Below, one piece after another: positions 1 to 3,264 of a DNA stretch of 5,615 bases (positions are counted from its first letter, which is position 1; every line of letters begins with the position of its first letter). The stretch is from Pseudomonadota bacterium (lineage in GTDB: Bacteria; Bdellovibrionota; Bacteriovoracia; Bacteriovoracales; Bacteriovoracaceae), in NCBI GenBank assembly GCA_021299675.1, contig JAJTIF010000264.1, positions 1-5,615 on the forward strand, given 5' to 3'. The translations under genes and the position numbers were made by a program. Under the pieces are notes generated by a model. It was not told the origin of the DNA. It saw nothing but the letters and a program-made list of their open reading frames with translations, and ran no database searches.

Positions 1-770
1 ATTCGCTTATTTTTTCCAATCCCAGTGAAGTAGGCATTTCCATGGGAGCTTCTCTTTGAAGCATCCATGACAAACACACCCTGACTTTGAAAGCCGGCTT
101 TTTCTACGAGCTGCTTGATTCTGCCAGACAGACTTTCATCAGTCAGGAGTGAAAATTTGTTGAAGAGCGGAGCGATAAAGGTCGGAAAAATCCAAAGAAT
201 CAGAAACTGGAAACTCATGAAGAGCAGATAAGCCGGGATAAACCAAAAGCCACGCACGTGATGCACCAGGCTCACAAAAGGGTAGCCCAATATGACTCCC
301 AAAATAACTGAGAGGAGAGTTGCCTTGAGCATGTCGGTGATAAAAATCTTGGCATTCATCTTGTTGAACCCAAACTTTTCTTCGATGACGAATTGTGAGT
401 ACAGGCTCCAGGGAAGCGACAAGAGACCTTCGACGAAGCTGAAGGCCCCCAAAAAAGCGATCGTCTGCCAAATGGGATCATTCACGAACAGAAAGAGGAT
501 GGAATCCAGCAGACCCATGACACCCGTTATGAGCCAAGTCACCATAACCAGAGAACTAAAGAGAGTCCGCGCTGTAGAAAAATTGAGTTTGGTCAGAGCG
601 TAGCGAATGGATTTTTGATGCTCCTCGAGAGAGAACTGATGCTGAAACGCTTTGGGGACAGAGTCCCAGCTTTGAAGCAGTGCTCTTCTCTGGCGCAGAT
701 TCAACCAAGCATGTAGGATCACTCTAGCTATCAGCAAGACAGATAAAGAAGTAATGAGGATTATGTTCAT
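1..770 (-). CDS. Ste24-type (M48A) membrane metalloprotease, N-terminal part, truncated by window edge
   Basis: This reading frame is open from an ATG at 768-770 to the left edge and gives 256 residues. It matches the N-terminal membrane half of Ste24/CAAX prenyl protease-like M48 peptidases. Hydrophobic segments lie at about residues 2-22, 71-96, 100-124, 148-169 and 176-203. Family motifs run in order: 'WLNLRQ' (22-27), 'FVIEEKFGFNK' (127-137), 'PLFNKF' (201-206), and 'MDASKRSSHGNAYFTGIGK' (235-253), the conserved block just upstream of the catalytic zinc site. The HEXXH motif itself lies outside the window, so catalysis cannot be checked. A Shine-Dalgarno GGAG (minus strand, 779-782) sits 8 nt before the ATG and supports this start. 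In bacteria such proteins are inner-membrane zinc proteases thought to act in protein quality control; CAAX processing is a eukaryotic role. Its first bases overlap the start of the divergent hydrolase gene. The family call is firm; the substrate is unknown. Confidence 0.93.
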   Translation of the reverse strand, partial: MNIILITSLSVLLIARVILHAWLNLRQRRALLQSWDSVPKAFQHQFSLEEHQKSIRYALTKLNFSTARTLFSSLVMVTWLITGVMGLLDSILFLFVNDPIWQTIAFLGAFSFVEGLLSLPWSLYSQFVIEEKFGFNKMNAKIFITDMLKATLLSVILGVILGYPFVSLVHHVRGFWFIPAYLLFMSFQFLILWIFPTFIAPLFNKFSLLTDESLSGRIKQLVEKAGFQSQGVFVMDASKRSSHGNAYFTGIGKNKR

Positions 771-1502
771 TTCTGAGACTCCACAGTTTGAGATCCATCG
801 ACTTTATGCTCATAACAGTCTTCGAAATTATACCTTCTGGTTGTAAAGAAGGCCACAAAGGAAGTCACAATAGTTGATCCTTGGGATGCCCAGGCTTGCC
901 TGGATTATTTAATTTCTACTCAGGTTTCTCAGATTTTTTTGGTCAACACCCACCTCCATCACGATCACATACGAGGGAATCAAGGGTTGTTAGCAGCAGG
1001 GGCCATCGCCAAGCTCCCTGCTGATTTTGAGGAGTGGCCCCTGCCGGGTCATACCTGTGAGCATGTGGTTTTTTCCCTCAAGGATCAGACGCAGCATTTG
1101 TTTTGTGGGGACACCCTTTTTCAAGCGGGAGTAGGAAACTGCAAAAACGGGGGCGATCCCCAGGCGCTTTTTGAGAGCATCCAATGGCTGCGAGAGCACC
1201 TGTCTCGAGAGACCTTTTTGCATGTGGGGCATGATTACTTTAAAAAGAATCTCCTGTTTGCACAACAGTTTGAACCCCACAACACAGAGATTATCGCTTC
1301 TTTAGCTACCCTTGAGTCTCACGAAGGCTTTCAGCTTTATCCTCACACTTGGGGAAGAGAGCTGGACATTAATCCCTTTCTCAGGTTATCTGAGACGGGA
1401 CTTAGGCAAGAGCTCAAAGGTCTAGATATTGCCGATTCGTCTGAATTACTAAATGATAGAGATGTATTTATTAAATTAAGAAGTCTTAGAGATAACTTTT
1501 AA
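763..1502 (+). pseudogene. Glyoxalase II-like metallo-beta-lactamase hydrolase, frameshifted near base 843
   Basis: From ATG 763 the frame reads 'FEIHRLYAHNSLRNYTFWL', a typical glyoxalase II N-terminus, then hits TAA at 844-846. Stepping back one base at 843 gives 'VKKATKEVTIVDPWD' and the rest of the fold without further stops, for about 246 residues, a normal length for the family. In the joined protein the metal ligands are all present: THLHHDH (H64, H66, D68, H69), PGHT (H97), CGDT (D117) and VGHDY (H157). 'NPFLR' near the C-terminus fits the glyoxalase II C-terminal domain. The enzyme would hydrolyse S-acylglutathione or a similar thioester in the cytoplasm. H69 and H97 are only 28 residues apart, against about 52 in E. 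coli GloB, so one loop or strand pair is short. Start choice is uncertain: ATG 763 has GAGGA only 2 nt away, and ATG 754 is in frame. The lesion may be a real one-base deletion or a sequence error; intact catalytic residues favour recent loss or error. The peroxiredoxin gene follows by 14 nt. Confidence 0.8.
827..832 (-). promoter_or_regulatory. Candidate -10 box for the Ste24-type protease gene
   Basis: The minus strand reads a perfect TATAAT here, 57 nt upstream of the protease ATG, which would give a leader of roughly 50 nt. I found no good -35 at 16-18 nt spacing and no extended TGn, so the call rests on one hexamer. It lies inside the start of the divergent hydrolase gene, as it must with overlapping divergent starts. 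Confidence 0.3.
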
Positions 1503-1503
1503 C

Positions 1504-1510
1504 AAGAGGA
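1504..1510 (+). promoter_or_regulatory. Ribosome binding site of the tailed peroxiredoxin
   Basis: AAGAGGA lies 6 nt before ATG 1517. It is a strong site and fixes translation at the head of the lysine-rich tail rather than at the peroxiredoxin domain, so the tail is part of the main product. Confidence 0.75.
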
Positions 1511-1516
1511 TTCAGT

Positions 1517-2239
1517 ATGGTTAAGAAAGCAACGAAAAAAGCCACAAAAAAAGCCACAAAAAAAGTAACCAAGAAAGTTACAAAGAAAGCACCGGCGAAG
1601 AAATCGACGAAGAAAGCGGTCAAGAAAGTGACCAAAAAGGCTACCGTCAAAAAAGTCGCCAAGAAAGCCACTAAGAAAGCACCAGCCAAAAAAGTCACGA
1701 AGAAGGTTGCAACAAAAAAAGCGCCTGCTAAAAAAGTCGCTCCGGCTAAGTCCGCTCCAGTGAAAGCAGCACCAGCGGTGCTAGCCGTTGGAAGTGCTGC
1801 ACCTGACTTCAAGCTTCTCAATCAAGACGGCAAAGAAGTTCAGCTCAGCTCTCTGAAGGGACAGTACGTGGTAGTGTATTTTTATCCACGTGCGATGACA
1901 CCTGGTTGCACTGTACAGGCCTGTGGTTTGAGAGACGCGCAGCTTGATCTCAAGAACCACGGAATTGTGGTGCTAGGACTCAGCCCAGATAAGCCGGAGG
2001 CGCTTAAGAAATTTCAAGAAAATGATCACTTGAACTTTGATCTCTTGAGTGACCTTGATCACTCCGTGGCTGCGGCCTACGGCTCTTGGGGCACTAAACA
2101 ATTCATGGGGAAAGTTTTTGACGGAATTCTTCGCCAATCATACTTGCTTGATAAAGAAGGGAAGGTCCTTCATGTCATCACGAAGGTTGATACAAAAACT
2201 CACGCTCAAGACGTCCTCAAGTTCTACCAGTCACTTTAA
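1517..2239 (+). CDS. bcp: Bcp/PrxQ peroxiredoxin with a histone H1-like lysine-rich N-terminal tail
   Basis: Residues 89-240 are a complete thiol peroxidase of the Bcp/PrxQ group, close to E. coli Bcp in wording. The active-site block is 'YPRAMTPGCTVQACGLRD' (123-140), with peroxidatic Cys131, resolving Cys136 five residues on, the PxxxTxxC pattern from Pro124 and Thr128, and a conserved Arg at 206 in 'FDGILRQSYLLD'. It would reduce hydrogen peroxide and organic hydroperoxides in the cytoplasm with thioredoxin as the usual donor. Residues 1-83 are unlike the family: about 36 lysines, the rest almost only Ala, Thr, Val, Pro and Ser, with no acidic residue, built from KKAT/KKVT/KKAPA units as in histone H1 tails and bacterial H1-like proteins. 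Normal Bcp is about 150-160 residues, so the tail is an addition. It has no hydrophobic core of a signal peptide. The start is well supported by AAGAGGA. The gene lies 14 nt after the glyoxalase II-like gene and ends tail to tail with a minus-strand gene. Nucleic acid binding by the tail is inference. Confidence 0.95.
   Translation: MVKKATKKATKKATKKVTKKVTKKAPAKKSTKKAVKKVTKKATVKKVAKKATKKAPAKKVTKKVATKKAPAKKVAPAKSAPVKAAPAVLAVGSAAPDFKLLNQDGKEVQLSSLKGQYVVVYFYPRAMTPGCTVQACGLRDAQLDLKNHGIVVLGLSPDKPEALKKFQENDHLNFDLLSDLDHSVAAAYGSWGTKQFMGKVFDGILRQSYLLDKEGKVLHVITKVDTKTHAQDVLKFYQSL
1523..1762 (+). repeat. Degenerate short tandem repeat encoding the KKAT/KKVT/KKAPA tail
   Basis: The tail-coding DNA is made of imperfect units of about 12 nt (two Lys codons plus two small residues), nearly identical at 1541-1564, where AAAAAAAGCCAC-like units repeat head to tail. 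A-tracts of 6, 7 and 7 bases occur at 1535-1540, 1546-1552 and 1558-1564. Units further along differ in codon choice (AAG/AAA, GCC/GCA, GTC/GTG), so this is an old, diverged repeat. Runs of this kind can change length by slippage. Confidence 0.8.
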
Positions 2240-2505
2240 TTATCTAAAACTATGCGCTCTTCAATTTTGAGGAGCGCAATAGTCTTCCCGATCTCCTCTA
2301 ACCATCTTCTTATCTCACTTTGGTGCTCTATAGGGGCACGCAGAAGAATTTCTCTCAGCTGCGAGCCTTGTTCAAAAGGCAGCGTGGTGGGAAAAGCCAG
2401 ATTGTCACAGGCTTCAAGGGCGTGGAGAAAAAATGCCGTTTGAGATTTCTCCATTTGTAGAGTGAAACAGACAACTTCTTTGGTCTCCAAATATCTTTTG
2501 CTCAC
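2236..2505 (-). CDS. Small uncharacterised protein, possibly DUF4911-like
   Basis: An 89-residue reading frame begins with GTG at 2503-2505 and ends with TAA at 2236-2238. The GTG start is chosen because AAGGA (minus strand, 2512-2516) lies exactly 6 nt upstream; an ATG nine codons earlier (2530-2532) has no such site and would run into the divergent operon's promoter. The protein begins MSKRYLETKEVV and continues as an alternating strand/helix pattern, 'FFLHALEACDNLAFPTTL' then 'LREILLRAPIEHQSEIRRWL', with no signal peptide or membrane segment. The layout (strand, 'ALEACDNLA' helix, strand, C-terminal helix) resembles the short DUF4911 proteins of deltaproteobacteria, but that is memory-based pattern matching and not secure. 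It is convergent with the peroxiredoxin gene, the two stops sharing the bases TTAA at 2236-2239, and divergent from the lipoprotein operon. Without it the 350-nt gap would be unusual for this packed region. Function unknown. Confidence 0.65.
   Translation of the reverse strand: MSKRYLETKEVVCFTLQMEKSQTAFFLHALEACDNLAFPTTLPFEQGSQLREILLRAPIEHQSEIRRWLEEIGKTIALLKIEERIVLDN
2254..2277. other. Strong inverted repeat (hairpin) just past the peroxiredoxin stop
   Basis: GCGCTCTTCAA and TTGAGGAGCGC form arms of up to 11 pairs (one a G-T wobble on the plus strand) around a tiny loop, 14 nt after the peroxiredoxin stop. There is no T-run on the plus side, so it is not a classic intrinsic terminator. It also lies within the last codons of the minus-strand gene at 2236-2505. 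It could protect the 3' end of the peroxiredoxin message or weakly terminate it. Confidence 0.45.
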
Positions 2506-2511
2506 GGGCTT

Positions 2512-2516
2512 TCCTT
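2512..2516 (-). promoter_or_regulatory. Ribosome binding site deciding the GTG start of the small minus-strand gene
   Basis: The minus strand reads AAGGA here with a 6-nt spacer to GTG 2505. Two of its bases (2515-2516) belong to the -35 box of the plus-strand promoter, so the two divergent genes share this DNA. Confidence 0.55.
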
Positions 2517-2542
2517 GACATGCGGTGTTCATGACCTATCAT
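2515..2542 (+). promoter_or_regulatory. Sigma70-type promoter of the lipoprotein-LysM operon
   Basis: A perfect -35 TTGACA (2515-2520) and a -10 TATCAT (2537-2542, five of six consensus bases) are separated by 16 nt. Transcription would start near 2549, giving a leader of about 39 nt before TTG 2588. It is the best promoter in the window and sits just where the two-gene operon needs one. Confidence 0.7.
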
Positions 2543-2568
2543 ATTAATAAGATAAAGGTTTTAAACCT
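2537..2568. promoter_or_regulatory. Two operator-like dyads over the -10 box and transcription start
   Basis: Dyad one, 2537-2554, is TATCATATTAATAAGATA, symmetric at 8 of 9 pairs and covering the -10 box. Dyad two, 2556-2568, is AGGTTT-T-AAACCT, a perfect 6-bp inverted repeat with a 1-nt centre, at about +8 to +20. AT-rich DNA makes the first less telling; the second is exact. A repressor bound at either would block the promoter, but no regulator gene is in view. Confidence 0.35.
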
Positions 2569-2577
2569 ATTCGTCAC

Positions 2578-2583
2578 GGAGGA
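2578..2583 (+). promoter_or_regulatory. Ribosome binding site fixing the TTG start of the lipoprotein
   Basis: GGAGGA lies 4 nt before TTG 2588 (5 nt counted from GGAGG). It overrides the longer frame from 2525, whose first 21 codons include the promoter and would put a charged stretch before the signal peptide. Confidence 0.75.
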
Positions 2584-2587
2584 CGAT

Positions 2588-3256
2588 TTGAAACTTGCTC
2601 AAGTGATTTCCCTGACACTCTTTTTTTCACTGCTTAGCTCGTGCGCCTGGCTCGATCGCATGGAGCGCGGGCTAACCGGGTCTGAGAATGAGTCCTCTCG
2701 TAAGACAAAAAAACAAATGATCCCCAAAGCAGAATATGACGAGTTGCTTTCGCGCTATGACGAGCTTAATCGTCAGTACCAAGCCCTCAAAGAAGGAAAG
2801 TCCTCAAGCCTCGTCTCGGATCTTGAGGCCACTCCACAGATTACCAACTCTGGAATCGAGAACGGCTCAAGAGTTGAGACAGTGGACGTGTTCTCATCGC
2901 AAAAAACTGCAGCCATTGAGCTTGGTGATATTGAGTCCCAACTTATGAAGTACCGCCAGGCGGAGAGTGTGCGGGCGACTGCTCCCATTGAGGCCCTCAA
3001 GATTTACCAGCAACTCGCGCTCTCGGGTGCGCCGAGCTTGAAAGCAAAGTCTCAGCTCAAGATGGGAGAGATCCTTCTGCAGCAGGGTGAGTTTGATCTG
3101 GCCCTGCAATCTTTTGAGGTGGTCATCACCAAGCTTGCCTACTCTGGAGTGGTGCTTGAGGCGCTTCGTAACGCTGCCATCTGCTGTGAAAAGTTAGGAC
3201 TGACGCAAAAGAAAGACCAGTACTTGTCATTACTGAAAGATGTGTTTCAAGTTTAG
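2588..3256 (+). CDS. Coiled-coil/TPR lipoprotein of the cell envelope
   Basis: The 222-residue protein starts at TTG 2588: M-K-L, a hydrophobic run (residues 4-16) and the lipobox L-S-S-C with lipidated Cys19. Ala at +2 gives no inner-membrane retention signal by the E. coli rule, so outer-membrane anchoring is likely. Residues 47-70 ('AEYDELLSRYDELNRQYQAL') look like a short coiled coil, followed by a polar linker to about 110. Residues 132-218 are helical repeats of TPR type, for example 'IEALKIYQQLA' and 'KMGEILLQQGEFDLALQSFE'. This order (export signal, coiled coil, C-terminal TPRs) recalls CpoB/YbgF, but I see no sequence identity strong enough to name it, and CpoB is not usually a lipoprotein. 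It probably binds an envelope protein in the periplasm. The downstream LysM gene begins 8 nt later with its ribosome site inside this gene's stop, so the two are made together and may form a complex. A strong promoter lies directly upstream. Confidence 0.85.
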   Translation: MKLAQVISLTLFFSLLSSCAWLDRMERGLTGSENESSRKTKKQMIPKAEYDELLSRYDELNRQYQALKEGKSSSLVSDLEATPQITNSGIENGSRVETVDVFSSQKTAAIELGDIESQLMKYRQAESVRATAPIEALKIYQQLALSGAPSLKAKSQLKMGEILLQQGEFDLALQSFEVVITKLAYSGVVLEALRNAAICCEKLGLTQKKDQYLSLLKDVFQV

Positions 3257-3259
3257 GAG
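3255..3259 (+). promoter_or_regulatory. Ribosome binding site overlapping the lipoprotein stop codon
   Basis: In TAGGAG the bases AGGAG (3255-3259) share AG with the TAG stop and lie 5 nt before TTG 3265. A ribosome ending the lipoprotein would sit on the next start, which implies translational coupling of the two genes. Confidence 0.75.
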
Positions 3260-3264
3260 TTTGA

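Noticed and set aside
939..1502. Glyoxalase II-like protein starting at TTG 939 as an intact gene
   Set aside because: That start would remove the first strands of the fold and begin 4 residues before the metal motif. Family-like sequence continues upstream in this frame to about 843 and then in the next frame to 763, so a frameshift explains the data better.
1545..1564. A AAA AAA heptamers as programmed -1 frameshift sites
   Set aside because: They follow simply from Lys-Lys codons, occur at the start of the gene, and no stimulatory structure or meaningful alternative frame was seen.
1760..1780. Internal GTG starts (1760, 1778) making an untailed peroxiredoxin
   Set aside because: Both codons are in frame but no Shine-Dalgarno-like sequence is suitably placed, while ATG 1517 has a strong one. 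A minor short form is not excluded.
1486..1821. Minus-strand open frame encoding a repetitive hydrophobic 'membrane' protein rich in FFV/AFL
   Set aside because: It is the antisense of the KKAT repeats: Lys codons AAA/AAG read backwards give Phe/Leu. It covers the lysine-rich tail and the start of the peroxiredoxin domain and has no independent support.
2525..2587. Longer start of the lipoprotein at 2525
   Set aside because: It lies on the promoter, puts 21 extra residues before the signal peptide and lacks a ribosome site; TTG 2588 has GGAGGA.
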